From Aldrovandia affinis (lineage: Eukaryota; Chordata; Actinopteri; Notacanthiformes; Halosauridae), in contig JAINUG010000115.1 in the NCBI GenBank assembly GCA_029706075.1, forward strand, positions 2,125,001-2,189,000: 64,000 bases of DNA, written 5' to 3'. Both the position numbers and the translations under genes were made by a program. The notes beneath the pieces are model-generated. The model was not told the origin of the DNA, made no database searches, and saw nothing but the letters and a program-made list of their open reading frames with translations. Shown in pieces: positions 46,094-58,689 of the stretch. The number at the start of each line of letters is the position of its first letter. Positions within the stretch are counted from its first letter, which is position 1.

Positions 46094-49000
46094 ATTAGAG
46101 TTATAGAAAGATATAGGCTGCATTCCACAAGGATTTCCTCATTTCCTACCCTCATTTCCTTTTCATGAAACTTCAGAAGGAGATGAGAGTAGAAGCCAAG
46201 GAGACGCAGGGGAGAAGGGTAGAGGATGAGGAAATAAGCAGCACAGAGATGCGGTGGACAGAAATGGGACACCCTACACACCAGCATCACTTAATGCGAT
46301 GTTGATAAGTAATTACATTTTACAGTGGTGAGTAGCCTACATGTAGTTTAAAGTATAGTATACCAACATAGCTACAGTACTGCAGCAGGTGTCAAAGCTG
46401 CATGCAGGAAAACCTTGTTGGTGCATATGTGAATTTCCTGTCGTCTTCTGCTTTTGATCAAGCCCTTTATCTTGTGACTTAAATAGTTTTGGGGATTTAA
46501 TTATCTCAGGCTTTAGGACAGATGTTAGCTATGCTCCCTCTCTCTTTAATGCTGCACTCATTTCACCACACACACAGAAAATACAGGAAATGTTCCAATA
46601 GTAATTAATTCAATAAAAAGTGTCACAACATCCATCAAAGCCAGTGGGTGGAATCTAACATTGGATTGGTTGTTGAACTTGGCTTCCGTAACATTCCGTA
46701 TCATTGACACACATCAGTGTCTGCCATTTATTTAATAAATTAGCACATTATTTCCTCCATAAAAGAATATTGCAGCCGTGAATAGATTGCTATGTGAAAA
46801 TATAACTATTTTACTTCTGGTCATCCGATGCATTTTATTCAATGATACATGGGGGGAACAATAATTTACTCATTTCTATTCAAGGACTTTTCAAGGACCT
46901 CATGACATTTGTCAGATTTTCCATGTATTCCAGTACTTACATTTCTGAGTGTCAAATTCAAGAACATTAAGCAGCTGTTTTTAACATGTATTACTGTTTC
47001 ATATGAGATAACATGGGTTCTGATTATGCAGCAGAAATCAACACCAGTTCCACAAAGTTCTTCAATTTAATCTCCTGACGTATTTATTTCAGTTTCCAGG
47101 ATTTTTTTTCAACTGTCAAGGACACGGAAGATACAATAAAACGCTGCATATCAGGAATGAACCATTTCTCTCTGTGTGTGCGCTAAGGGAAGTACAATAA
47201 ACAGAGGAAGTGGGTTTATTGCTGAAGATCTTGCAAATGAAAGTGTTTATCGAACCAGTCCAGGAAGTGGACAAAAATAGACCCCGGCCTACACTGCACA
47301 TATCATTCGCAATGAACAGCACCCCTCAAATGAATGCAACACTGATGAGCAGCAAGATGAGAGAAAATAGAGCATTAATCATTCAGTTCAGATGACACTT
47401 ATGTCTCTCGTTTTTTTTTTTTTTAAATGACACGTAAAATTCACACCACTAGGAATTTGAAAAATTACAGAAGTATTTTTTTTTTCGTTCACAGTTGTCG
47501 CCCTTCGTTGAATCCAAACTGAAAAATAATTGAAAGGAGAATATATGACCCGTGAACTGTATCACTATGGTGACATGCAGATTCCACTTTGCCACCTGGT
47601 CCCAAACCATCTGTAGGAGTGTGTGCTCAAGCGTGCATGCGTGTGTGCGTGTGATGGCATGTGAGTGTCGGCGAGATGGATTTGGGCTTTTGAGGAAGAG
47701 GCCCGGGCTGTGAGCACAACTTTCTTTGACGGATTGATTTGAGACCTATTTTTGATGCCCTGCCTGTTTTGGACTCTAACATGCTCCAGAGTTTTCCAAA
47801 ACCTCTCCGCATGCAACAGCAGACCTTTCTTCCCGGGCAGAGATGCAATTATTGGTCCGCCCAGGAAATGCACTCCGCGATTCTCACCCTGGATTTACAC
47901 TAAATAAGTTTTCCCACTTTTCCAACCCCCCAGCTTGCCCATGGCAGCGAAGAGTGAAAATATCGCTGTTGAGCTGCTCATCCTCCCCAGAACGTTCTCG
48001 AGAAACCTTTTTACAATCAATAAATACCATAAAAGTGTAACCATGATGCTGCATTTAGTATGGAGGGAATTTGCACTGCTGACAAATGAGGCACATGAAA
48101 ATATTCACACAGCCCGTACGAGTTTCTGCTCCATCTTGAACAGGATTGCCTCATGCCTCTTCCTTTCATCTGATTGGTTGGCGCATTGGCCTGCTCAGGG
48201 AGATTTTCACAGAAGTGAAAATATTTACAACTTTACAACTTCTGGCAAGAGTAGAACACGTTCAGTCTAAATCAGGTTTGGTGGCAGTTATCCACTTACT
48301 AGCAGTTCAATTATTTTTTTCACAGGCTCCCAGAGGTTGCCACCCGTAGAGAAAATGTCCAAAAACATGATAAAAATGACAAAGTGACTTCAAAAAGACT
48401 TTATAAAAGTCTTGCTGTTTTTCTCTGCCCTCTTAGGACATGGTGGATGGTAGTTTTGAGTTCTCTTTGAGTTTTATGAGTCTTGTAAATCTGCAGGAGC
48501 TCTTATGAATAATAACAAGCTAGGGTGCTGTGCTTTCTTAATTGTCTGATTTATGGCTAAGAAGCAACAAAGGACAGAAAGAATGGTACAATACCAGCAA
48601 GAAGACAGAAACGTAAACGTGTGTTTCCTGCAGGTCACCGTGGGCTAAGCGCATTATGAAGATCAAACAAACTACAATTTCATAAAAACACAACAAAAAC
48701 CCAAAACAAATTTCCACGCCCAGAAAAAGCGGCAAATCACATTTGTTTTGCACAAAGCTGACATTAATATGTAACTAATGAAGAACTAATTAAAATCATT
48801 TTATGGCCCTGTCATCCTCTGCCTCTAGCAGCCAGCAAATATTGAATTGCATGTTGAAATATTAATCTCTCGTGCCCAAAGTGCCACCAAGCAGCAGATT
48901 ACATGTCAGGGTTGCCAAGATTCTCATCAGCAGACAGCCAAGTAACAGTTCTGCAAATGAGGCCACGCTAGCTTCGCCTCTTAATGCACATAAAATAATT

Positions 49001-49199
49001 AGTGAACAGCCGTCTCTCTGCTCAAACCTCCAAAAACAATATGACAATCCTTGCTGCATCAATTATTTAAACTGATATACCATTAAAAAAACATCATACA
49101 TTGTTTATCCTGCTGCACAACCAAACAGACACACCAAAGAACCAGCAAGAGATGGGTGAAACTACAGGGCAGATCTTTGTTCAAACAAAAAGTTCTTAC
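46094..49199. other. Non-coding stretch with possible conserved elements
   Basis: No gene recognised. 47930-48260 and 48780-49075 have balanced composition, homeodomain-like TAATTA/TTAATT motifs and overlapping ORFs on both strands. This is the texture often seen in conserved noncoding elements of developmental-gene introns. That reading is inference without alignment. Confidence 0.35.
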
Positions 49200-49425
49200 C
49201 TGAGATAGGAGTCAAGGCCAATGGGGAAGGCCAGGAGACCATGTAGAGAAAGAAAAGAAAGGAGAGGACGGTTAGAAACGGATGCGGGGGAAACTCACCT
49301 GGGACAGGCATGCCATCGCTGGAAAGGCAATTGCCTTCGTTGACTACCGTTCCCATGGAGATGATGTCCTTCAATCGACAATTAGGAAGTATTGGCACAA
49401 TCTGTAGACGTGTGTATTTTAACAC
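49200..49425 (-). CDS. Unidentified exon candidate with two in-phase donors
   Basis: An open minus frame includes CRLKDIISMGTVV, NEGNCLSSD and GMPVPG. It carries two strong donors: CCCAG|GTGAGT (exon end 49299) and CTCAG|GTAAGA (exon end 49200), 99 nt apart and in the same phase. Upstream, CGTCTACAG|ATTG at 49403/49401 could be an acceptor but has a poor pyrimidine tract. An ATG at about 49356 within a fair context would allow a first exon. I do not recognise the protein. It lies on the pde4d strand about 25 kb upstream of the PDE4D5-type exon, so an upstream pde4d or neighbouring-gene exon is possible. Chance remains the main alternative. Confidence 0.25.
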
Positions 49426-50342
49426 AGTTTGTTACCCGAGGTTTACCCAGCGAGTGGAGATATGCGATGGGATCACTGTGATCATGATAAGAGGGTCAGG
49501 ACTCAACCCCAAACATTTTTTTCATTTTAAAGTAGTAAAAATTATATTTCGTACATACGATCTCAAAAATAATAATTTGTTTTTGTTCAGGCAGGTCTTA
49601 AGCAGGGTTCTGTGCTAGGTGCTAGGCACCTGTACTCCTAAGTTTAAAAATCTAGGAGCACACAGCAAAATAAAATAAAACGTCTACAAACTAAAACGTG
49701 TTATTAAAGTATTTATTTGCATTCTTGTTTTGTTCCTAATGACATGTTACTTATTACCTATTTACATGTTTATTACATATTACACATTTCTCCACTTCCA
49801 TAGACTTCCATTGTATTTATAAGACAAATATTCATGCTGGAGACTCTTTCAATTGCAAAATACCCAGACTGATGAGATGATTAAAGTATGCTCATTTTGA
49901 TACCATTTTCACTCTGCGCTAATAAGACTGCTTTCAGCAAGCACACATGTTTTTCTAGTTTGATGCTGGCCATTTGGTCACATTGGATATAATCTCTCAT
50001 GTGGATGCTGATGTCCCTGTTCCCAGGAATGTTGCATCTCTCTCTACATAACTCTCACACCAACATATGGCTCTGGCTAGCTACCAAACACTTGCTGTGC
50101 TGCCCAATGATTGCTAGAATAAAAGATAAATGCTAGCTAGCTAACTTCCTTAGCTAGTGGCTTATAAAGGATTATTATTTAATGTTGCTAGCTAGCTATG
50201 ATAGCATCAACAAATAACCTTAGCTATGGATATGTTCTAGCTAAAAGAGCAAAGGGGGCAAATAGTTGCTGTGCTTGGCTCCATATTGAGATCCTTATTT
50301 AACTAAGTTTATCAGAAAAAATATGAAAACCTCCATTTATAA
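49426..50342. other. Non-coding stretch with a repeat-like segment
   Basis: 49600-49670 (CAGGGTTCTGTGCTAGGTGC, then CTAGGAGCACA) looks like the terminus of an interspersed repeat, but I could not find its partner. CAGGAAAAACCCTG near 51269-51282 is a weak candidate. The rest is AT-rich with TAGCTAGC motifs. Confidence 0.3.
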
Positions 50343-50879
50343 TATCGTCACCTTCTTAAAATAATGGCCTAAGTAATTTTTTGAGGAAAATGATTTTTTT
50401 GCCTAAGTCATCTCTTCATGATGCTGGCCACCTCTGGTAAAATTGCCTACATCCTTATTTGAAAAAATCATGCTGTTCCTACAACGGTAGTATAATGGCC
50501 TACGTCAAGAGTGTGACTTAGGCCGTTTTATTTTTTGCCTGAGTCACAAGACAATGTGACTTAGGCAATTTTACAAGCTTTCAAGATGGCGGCTGCTTGC
50601 CTAAGTCACTTACTCCAGAAGTAATTTGGCCTAAGTCAGGTTTAAAATTGCCTAAGTCACAACGGCATGTTCGTAAATTGGCCTAAGTAATCTAATCCTC
50701 TTATGTTACATAATTGACAGACAGCGTTATTTGTATGTCAATAGTCATATATTGTCATAACCTTTTTGTGTGAAATGATTAATAAATATCATATATAAAT
50801 ATCATTTGGTTCAGTTTATTCTGTTTTTTGAAAAACTTGAAAATATGACTTAGGCCATTATTTTAAGAAGGTGACGATA
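50343..50879. mobile_element. 537-bp MITE with motif array
   Basis: The ends begin TATCGTCACCTTCTTAAAAT and are inverted-identical over about 31 bp, flanked by TATAA on both sides (50338-50342 and 50880-50884), a likely 5-bp duplication. The interior holds about nine exact copies of GCCTAAGT in both orientations, plus near-copies (GCCTACGT, GCCTGAGT). No coding capacity. I cannot assign a superfamily. Confidence 0.8.
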
Positions 50880-50884
50880 TATAA

Positions 50885-51364
50885 ATCTACTAAATTAGCT
50901 AAATGCTACTAGCTAGCAACCCTATATAACGTAATCAATATCTAAAATCGTAATATCTATCTCATGAATATTGTATGTAATGTTATGCATGGCAGTGGTT
51001 TATAAGTTGTTTGCCGAAGGGTCAACCATGAAAACCTTGTTTGAAGCTAACATAGCTACAAGATAAACAAACCAATTCAGTGGAAGAATATGTGTTCTTG
51101 TATAACCGACAGGGTGATGTCACATCGAGTCTTAATCACCCTGGTTATTTAAAAAAAAGACTGACTTGCTCATCATACGTCATGCCAATTATTAAGCCGA
51201 ACAACGCTATGATTGTCCACATGCGCACTGGCCCACACAAAGTTCTCATAATAACCTGTTTTTCACCCAGGAAAAACCCTGCATTTGTGCTTTTAAACAG
51301 AAAATTGTCCAGTTGTCTGGTGCCACAAAAGGTCTTCTCAACTGTTTCTCTCCTTCCCTCCATC
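50885..51364. other. Non-coding stretch, no gene seen
   Basis: Short ORFs only. Confidence 0.4.
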
Positions 51365-52438
51365 TGATACCCAGATCCCGGCACGGATCTCTGCATGCCT
51401 GGCTGACATCTCCGCATGGATGTCTACCCACCACCTGAAGCTGAACCTGGGGAAGACAGAGCTGCTCTTCCTCCCAGCGAAGGATTCCTCGATGATTGAT
51501 GCGTCAATTACCGTGGAAGGCTCCATAGTGTCTCCGTCCCAGTCTGCCAGGAGTCTTGGGGTAACCCTGGACAACCAGCTGTGCTTCTCGAGCCATATTG
51601 CAGCGATCTCTCGGACCTGCCGTTTCTCCCTCCACAACATCCGGAGGATCAGACCGTTCCTCACCCAAGAGGCCACTCAACTCCTGGTCCAGGCCCTGGT
51701 GATCTCACGTCTGGACTACTGCAATTCCTTGCTGGCAGGCCTTCCGGCCTGTGCCATCAAGCCACTGCAACTAGTCCAGAACGCTGCTGCTCGCCTGGTG
51801 TTCAACCAGCCAAAGTTCACCCACGTCACCCCTCTACTCTCCTCTCTGCATTGGCTCCCCATCGCAGCACGCATCAGATTCAAGTCACTGGTGCTGGCTT
51901 TTCAAGCGGCCAGAGGTACTGCTCCCCGTACCTCCAGTCACTCATCACGCCCTACACCCCGTCCAGACCCCTCCGCTCCGCCTCCGCTGGCAGACTGACT
52001 GCCCCATCCCTCCGGGCGCCTGGCAGCCGCTCCTCGCGGTCTCGCCTCTTCTCTGTCCTGGTCCCTCGTTGGTGGAACGACCTCCCGCAATCGGTCAGGA
52101 CTGCGGAATCACTTCCAATCTTCCGCAAGAGACTCAAAACCCACCTCTTCAGACTCCACTACCACTGAACACTGTCCATCTAGTCAATCTGTCGTCACCA
52201 CTGTTTACTTGTTCAAAAAAAAAAAAATTAAAAAAAAAAAAAAAACCCACTAACCTTTTCTTTCCCAATGTTACAGGTATGATACGCAGACACCTGCAAT
52301 GATGTCTTTTGCCGTTTTACTGCACTGATCTTGTACGCTAACTTTGATTGTTCTCACCTTGTATTAATGCACATCTTGTAAGTCGCTCTGGATAAGAGCA
52401 TCTGCTAAATGCTTAAAATGTAATGTAAATGTAAAATG
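51365..52438 (+). mobile_element. L2-group LINE, 5'-truncated
   Basis: The segment begins within the RT domain. The plus frame at 51420-51998 has STHHLKLNLGKTELLFLPA, RSLGVTLDNQL, SRLDYCNSLLAGLPA and LQLVQNAAARLVFN, then HVTPLLSSLHWLPIAARI. A shifted frame continues with APRWW-like VPRWWNDLPQSVRTAESLP and KRLKTHLFRLHYH (to 52168). An A-rich stretch follows at 52216-52245, then the tail TTGTAAGTCGCTCTGGATAA and an AATGTAA-type end at about 52438. There is one obvious frame break near 51930. It is closely related to the element at 59.6-62.8 kb. Confidence 0.9.
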
Positions 52439-55400
52439 TCTTAATCAAGTCACTACAATGCAGCCATGTCATCAGAAGATTGAAGCATACAGCTACAGCT
52501 TGACATTCCCACATAACACTAAGATATATTATAGAATGTGCATTACATGTGCTCAATGTGTAGTATATAACAACAGCATGAAACAGACACACTATCAATA
52601 AAATAATAACTCAGTATCTCAGTCCAAACAACAAAAAGTCTCCTGAACCATTATTTGCCTAGATGATACTGAACTGGCTCTCAATGTTCCCAAACTAATG
52701 GTTTAAGGGGGGATATCTCAGGTAATGACTTACAAAAGCTATTTGCATAAGAAAAAAGGCTTCAGACATGCTAATGTTGCAATGATGACTCATTAGGCCT
52801 TTCAAAAGACCTGCCGTCCTCTACATATACAAACAGATTAGTCACAGGAGACATTTTCTGTTTTAATAACCAACAGAACAATTTGAGAGAATGTGCACTC
52901 CTAGTTATGATATTAGCATGATATGTCTACCTCTGCAAAGGCCTTTTTCAGAAACTATCCTGTCAGTTTTGTTAACACGCCCTAGCACAGGATACTACAA
53001 CCTGGAGAGGAACTGGCTTTCTGAACAGCAGAAAAAGCATCAGTGATAGGCTGGTGACACATGGAGAGACATACGGAAAGTGATCCAAATGTGGAGGAAC
53101 CTGCATTGTAATGATATTATTCTTTCAGATTAACTGTTGCCCTATTTCAATCAATGTTTATTTGGGGCAATTTCCATGCTGGATTCAATTACACTACCTG
53201 CTGTCTTCTGAGGGCTTGCCATGGACATGTTCCAGAGCATAATGCAATTCCACACAGTAATCTTATGGGAATAAACAGCCTTGGGACATGCTGGATAAAA
53301 ATGCAAGCGATGTAAAATGTAAGTTTACCCAATTCAGCTTTGTCTTACACACATCCTATTCATTCAATGGAAATGTATTAGCTTAATTCAATAAGAATTG
53401 ATCCCGAAGAAAAAAAACTGCATGCAAATGTTCTCCCAGGCAACCGACTGCAACTAAGTTTAGTGGGAGGCGGGTATCGTCTACCAGCCGGCAAGCCTTA
53501 TGCCAGAATAACACAGGCTGTCCTGCCAGCTCTGAGTCAAGTGACTTGATGTCTGACAGAACGTGCTGTTATTTTAGGTTTGACGGTCTGTATCCACTGA
53601 TCTAGTGTCAGTGGACAGTAGTTAAATGTAACGTTTTGTAAAAGAAAACTTTTAAAAAACGACATACCCCCCAAAACCTCCCAGCCCTTTTAAGATGCAG
53701 GACTATATATAAAACTGCTGTAGTACATGAGGGAAATCTTGCCTCCACGTTAACAAAGCGTGGAGGCAAAGCGTGGAACAAAACAAAGCTATCAAAAGCT
53801 AGATGATTCATCAGACCATGCCAGTCCAACTATGGTTTCGACTGGACATTCAATATTAGAGAGGATAATCGGCGGAAATTAAAAAATGGGGGAGTTGCAC
53901 TGTTTTCCACTGTTATTAGTTATGAAAAGAGGCAGCTGTAATTTCCCCTATCAGTAATGCAATCAAAGAGATTATGATCTCAAAATATTTAGCCCCTGTG
54001 AAAAACATTTAGAAACACTTGCAGATTCAAGTATTCAAATAATTGCATTTACATTCAACATAGCATTTCAAATGTTTACTTAAACTTCATATTGTAAGAA
54101 TACAAAGTTCATTCAAAGCAAAATTATGATCAACATTGGCAAGAAAATAGGCAAGAAAAGTGTTCACTTCCTATCCCCTGAGCAAATGCAACAGTTCATA
54201 TTGTGTGGAAAACATCAGTTTTAAACACAGCCAAATTGAAATTAATATATAATTAATATGACAGTTGGAGAGAAAGGGGGGGGGTATTTCCTCACCTTTA
54301 CTGGCCTATCAATGGCCTGTGAATCCCCAGCCTGTTTCTAGGCACACCTACAAGACAGCGTTTCAGAGGCAAAGTAGATCAGCCAAACTAGATCAGGGGA
54401 CTGCCAATCAACCTGACTTCTGGCTAAACACAGCAGAGAAAACTCAGCTCTCTGTGGCATACATGGTCGTGCGTTTATTATTATTATTTTATATTTTTAT
54501 TGTTATTATTATATCAAATACAAAAGAGGTACAATTAATTAGAAACCATGAATATTATTCCATCATGCAACATTTTTTGGAGAAATCCATAGTCAGAAAA
54601 ACATAGCGGAGAATTTCAAGGAAAGTATAAAACTACTTAATCCAGTGAGTCATTTGTAATTCCTTTTTAATGGCATAGTGCTACTGTCAATCGATGCACA
54701 AACACTACAATTGGAGTCTCTGATCCGCCCCCTCTGCTCTGCTCATCATTGTTGACTCTCACACACACACACACTTCAGTGGTCGAATTCCATTTAAGTT
54801 GTGGCTCCCTTCACTCCCGAGAGGCAGAGTCCAGACTGTTTTTTCCCGACATCATACCGAGTGACAGTTGGAGTAACACTCATTTGGAGTGCGAGTGAAA
54901 TGAGATGGAGGAGCGATACAATTTTCAGATGGAATGGGCTCACAACTTGGACCATGGAAACATGCTTATTAAGAAACACCCGCCGCTGCCACGGAAACTG
55001 CAATGGTCTTTTTCTTCCAGCAATATTCCAGCTGGTCATCTCGCTGTCTCTCAGTTTAGAAATCAATGTGTTTTTGTGTATTGAAATGTTTTTCTGACCT
55101 GATTATGACTATATCCAACTATGATGACATAACAATCACCGGAAAACAATGGATGCATTGGATTGGATGCATTGGAAAAAATATGTGCTAAAGGTTAACT
55201 GAATACAACAAGTGGCTTAGAAAATATGTATTCATGGGATGAGTTAAGGCAGCAGTGCAATAGGAACACAAGGCCAAATAGAAACAAATGTATACTTAGA
55301 AAATGAGAATTTTAGCTATTCCTCTCTGCCAACAGATTAAGCTTCCATGGGCCCTATGCCCCACCATCATCCTGTATATTGGAGACATTTTTCTGGCTTC

Positions 55401-55835
55401 TTCCTTGGAAATGCACTTTAATTCAGTATTTCCGCCCAGGATGCTCTCTGCTTTTGCTGCAGATGGATGGAAGCACAATTGGGAATTTTTTCCAATCTCA
55501 CGTCCTCACGCCCGCAATCACACCCTAAGGATTGGAATGTGAAAGCAGTGTTAGTCTTCTTATTTTTCCACTTTCCCCACAACTCCCCAAAGTGCAACAA
55601 TTGTGAGCTCTGCAGACAGCACACATTTCCGTAACTGATCATGCAAAAAGATCATCTATAATGAGCATTTTTTAATGTTGAGACTGTTACAATTGCAAAG
55701 TGCTCACTTAAGGACAAATTGGTTGACTGAAAAAGAATGACAATTTCTCGGTCGAACGGCTCCTATCCCCAAGCACTTAAAAAGGTTATTTCCGCCTGTT
55801 TTCCACTACTCTTAAATAAAACCTTATAATAATGT
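52439..55835. other. Non-coding stretch, no gene seen
   Basis: A small hairpin lies at 53741-53767 (GCCTCCACG, 9-bp loop, CGTGGAGGC). 54640-55110 is of balanced composition with a short (CA) run and overlapping ORFs, a possible conserved element (inference). Nothing is recognised as coding. Confidence 0.4.
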
Positions 55836-55837
55836 AT

Positions 55838-55962
55838 GCCATTTAGCAGACACTTTTATCCAAAGGGACTTACAGTAGGGAATGCATACATTTTTCATTA
55901 AATGTGGCTCCAGTGGGAATAGAACCCATGCCGTGCTCTACCTACTGAGCCGCACAGAACCT
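55838..55962 (-). repeat. HpaI-like tRNA-derived SINE, minus strand
   Basis: Minus strand: CGGCTCAGTAGGTAGAGCAC (A box), GGGTTCTATTCCCACTGGAG (B box), TGTATGCATTCCCTACTG, then the tail AAGTCCCTTTGGATAAAAGT. Same family as 19871-20015 in the opposite orientation. Confidence 0.85.
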
Positions 55963-55985
55963 ATATAATTTTGTAGTAAAACAGT

Positions 55986-58290
55986 GCAGAGGTAGAGGTG
56001 GGCAGGGGTGGGTGTTGCCCACCCGAGCTAACATCTTGCCCACCCAATCAGAAATTGAAAAAGCTTTTATTTCAGATTTTATTTGATTCATTTTGGATTG
56101 GCTAGACTGGAATATAATTTGAATTCTAGGCCAACGTTGAATAACACACATTTTCAGCTGGCTAGCCAACTCAATCAACGCTAATTTATGAGGTAAAAGT
56201 AGTTTTTCATGAGTACACCTACTATGTAGCATGTACAGTATTTTTAATATGTAAAACGTCAAGTACGACAGATGATGCTGCCTAGAACTCATCGGCTCAC
56301 TGTGGAAATAACCCACCACAAGCATCTGTCCAAGCAGCCCCTCTCCCCGCCCCTGCACAAACGTTGGTACTGATGCCAGCCCCGGTGCTCCCTCTACCAA
56401 ACCAGCCTTTCCGGCCCAGTCCTCTATACATACACACACTGATGGCCCTACTCCTAGCTCATCCAGGATTGAAAATATCACGATGACCTGAACAACACTG
56501 CACCATATCAACGTGTGTTGAAATCATATCCCAACCGAGTAACCGGTCAGACCGCTAGGTCATCCAACGCGACATGGTACAAGTCCCAACCTTGGCTGGA
56601 GTATTTGGCAAAGCGGAATTTTTGTTTCTATTTTCCCTGTCGGAATTTAGGTGTTGCTACCGCCGTTGATAAAGACGTGTTCACAAAGCATGGTTTTAAC
56701 AACTGGAAGCAGGGGCCTGTCCAGGGAGGGGCCTGGGGGGGCACCTGCCCCCACAGAAATTTGGTTGGCCACCCTGGGTGCCACCCTACTTCATCTGGCT
56801 CTTGATAGTTTATTAGGTTGTCAATCACATCTTTTCAAATTTATTACATTTTGAATGTCCCCCCCTGTGTGGTTCTGTGCCACTCTTGGGCCACCCCTGT
56901 TAAAGTGGTCTGGGCCCGCCACTGACTGGAAGATGGCACTATAATGTTGCAGGGGGTTTCAGAAGCATGCAAGTCAATGGCATCTGCATGCTTCAGTCGC
57001 CTGGGCTGAATTGAAACGCAGACAGGAAACATGGGCAAAGTCAGGTGGGAAAAAAATCGTACTGTGTGAAAACCATTGGTGAAGTTTTTATCCGCGAACG
57101 AGCTTGCTGTCCATGACCATCGCGATGGCCATGAGCAGACCGTAGACAACGTATCAACTGGACTTTTCCTTCAGCTATTTTTGTACACTCTAGCTAAGGA
57201 CACTAAACTTGCGGATAATCTCAAAAACATTCCACGAGAACGCAAAGTACACACCCAAAGACATACAGAATGAAATTATTGAAACACTTGCAAATTTGGT
57301 ACTGAAAGAAATCAAAACCAAGTATGAGCATGCAGATTCTGTTATGATTAGATTCGTCTGCAATTCTATACCTGAAGAACACTTGATTAGTCTTCTTGAT
57401 TAGCAACAGTTCGATGCTGAATGCCTGACAACACAAATGCTTAAACATCTGTGTGATTGTGGGTACAGTGCTGAGAACATTATCCGCCTGTACTATGATT
57501 GTCCTGCTGCTCATGAGTGGAATAAAAGGTTGGGTGAAGGCCCTGTTACAAAAGAAGCTTAGCAGAAAGATTCCATATATACATTGCTGCAACCACCAGT
57601 TGCACTTTGCAGTAGTTCATGCTATCCAGGGAGAGCCATATGCTAGGATATTTTTTGCACTGTTTAATTCACTGCATGCCTTCTTCCATAGGCACTGTAT
57701 TGTGCAACAGTACAATACTCCTACACTGAAAAAGTTATTGGAGATTTGATGGACTAGTCACTTTGATGTGACTAGTGGCATTGCTGACAGTCAAGATGTG
57801 GTTCTGAATATTCTTTCAGAAGTGGCAGAAGACAGAATGTACCAATGGATATCTGTACAGAGGCCTCTGGGATTTTAATCCAAATAAATAAGCATAATTT
57901 CTTTGAGATCAGGAAATTGCCAGCACACGTACCGGGAAAATTCCATTCTACACTCTCATTCTGCGGATGTGTGCAAGGCTGGTGAGGTGATTGGTGTCTC
58001 ACTGGAGGCATTAAAAGAAATGCAGAAAGATGCTTTCTGGGCAGAGCATTTGCAGGCTCCTGAGAATTCAAAACCTACTAAAAGAAAAAGGACAATTAGC
58101 AGGCAATTGGCTAACAGTGTTGTTCTCTCCACTGTGGGATATACAGATTCTGACAATCCCACAATTACTCCCAGTCAGTCACTGTAGAGATCCCCGTTGA
58201 ACATCCTTATATCTGATGAAAGCATCATCTTGCCTTCTGCCCAAATTTGATGTATTTCTTGATCACAACCTTTTGAGCCCCCTACAGTTG
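55986..58290 (+). mobile_element. hAT element with ZMYM1-like transposase, decayed
   Basis: The left side starts near GCAGAGGTAGAGGTGGGCAG and has the GTGTTGCCCACCC type of leader. At 56540-56709 the plus frame has WYKSQPWLEYLAKRNFCFYF and FTKHGFNNWK, the TTF-type zinc finger of ZMYM1-like hAT proteins. Then, after a MITE insertion, come PKDIQNEIIETLA and KIPYIHCCNHQLHFAVVHAI (57560-57630), the conserved catalytic-region block around H-C-x-x-H-x-L, and AFFHRHCIVQQYN. The ORF is split over several frames. The right terminus was not found. Domesticated relatives exist, but this copy is a broken transposon. Confidence 0.7.
56710..56924. mobile_element. 215-bp hAT MITE with exact 8-bp target duplication
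   Basis: It is flanked by ACTGGAAG at 56702-56709 and 56925-56932. The ends CAGGGGCCTGTCCA and inverted CAGTGGCGGGCCCA are partly matched. The G/C-rich left part (GGGGGGGCACCTGCCCCC) and the right part are non-coding. It is inserted inside the zinc-finger region of the surrounding hAT element. Confidence 0.85.
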
Positions 58291-58344
58291 CTTGCTGGTA
58301 GTGCAATAGATAGCATCAGCCTGATAATTGTTTTTTAAAAGATT

Positions 58345-58588
58345 TTCAAAAATGTTCCCATTATTCTCCCAACTTGGTAGCCAATTGTACCCTATTTATA
58401 ATTCAACTATCCCTTCCCTCGTACGGCGAACTCACCGCTGCAAATCTGGGACCAGCAGTGAGGAAGGCTCCTCCGAGATGGAACTTGCCAAGCTGTCGAA
58501 AATAACTTTGATACACACAGAGCCACTTTGCATGTGTCGAGCTCCTGCCGCCTTCCCTCCACCCTCCCTTGGGGGCGGACAGCCGATT
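58345..58588 (-). repeat. SINE family B, minus strand, head truncated
   Basis: Minus strand: CGGCTGTCCGCCCCCAAGGG, then AGGGTGGAGGGAAGGC, and the family tail GGTACAATTGGCTACCAAGT, TGGGAGAATAATGGG. Same order as 14291-14670. The tRNA head is not recognisable at 58590-58690, which instead has a 2-copy tandem GGGGGCCCTAGAAATG. Confidence 0.7.
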
Positions 58589-58689
58589 CTTGCTGCAAAA
58601 CCTATGCTGCTGAAGGGGGCCCTAGAAATGTTGTTGCCGGGGGCCCTAGAAATGAAATTCTTGTTGCAAAACCTTGTTGTTGAACAAGT

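Noticed and set aside
50343-50879. CRISPR-like or satellite array, from the repeated GCCTAAGT motif
   Set aside because: Motifs occur in both orientations at irregular spacing inside a bounded element with inverted ends, which fits a transposon better.
55942-56511. 189-residue minus-strand ORF
   Set aside because: It is antisense to the leader of the ZMYM1-like hAT element and has no recognisable domain or splice context.
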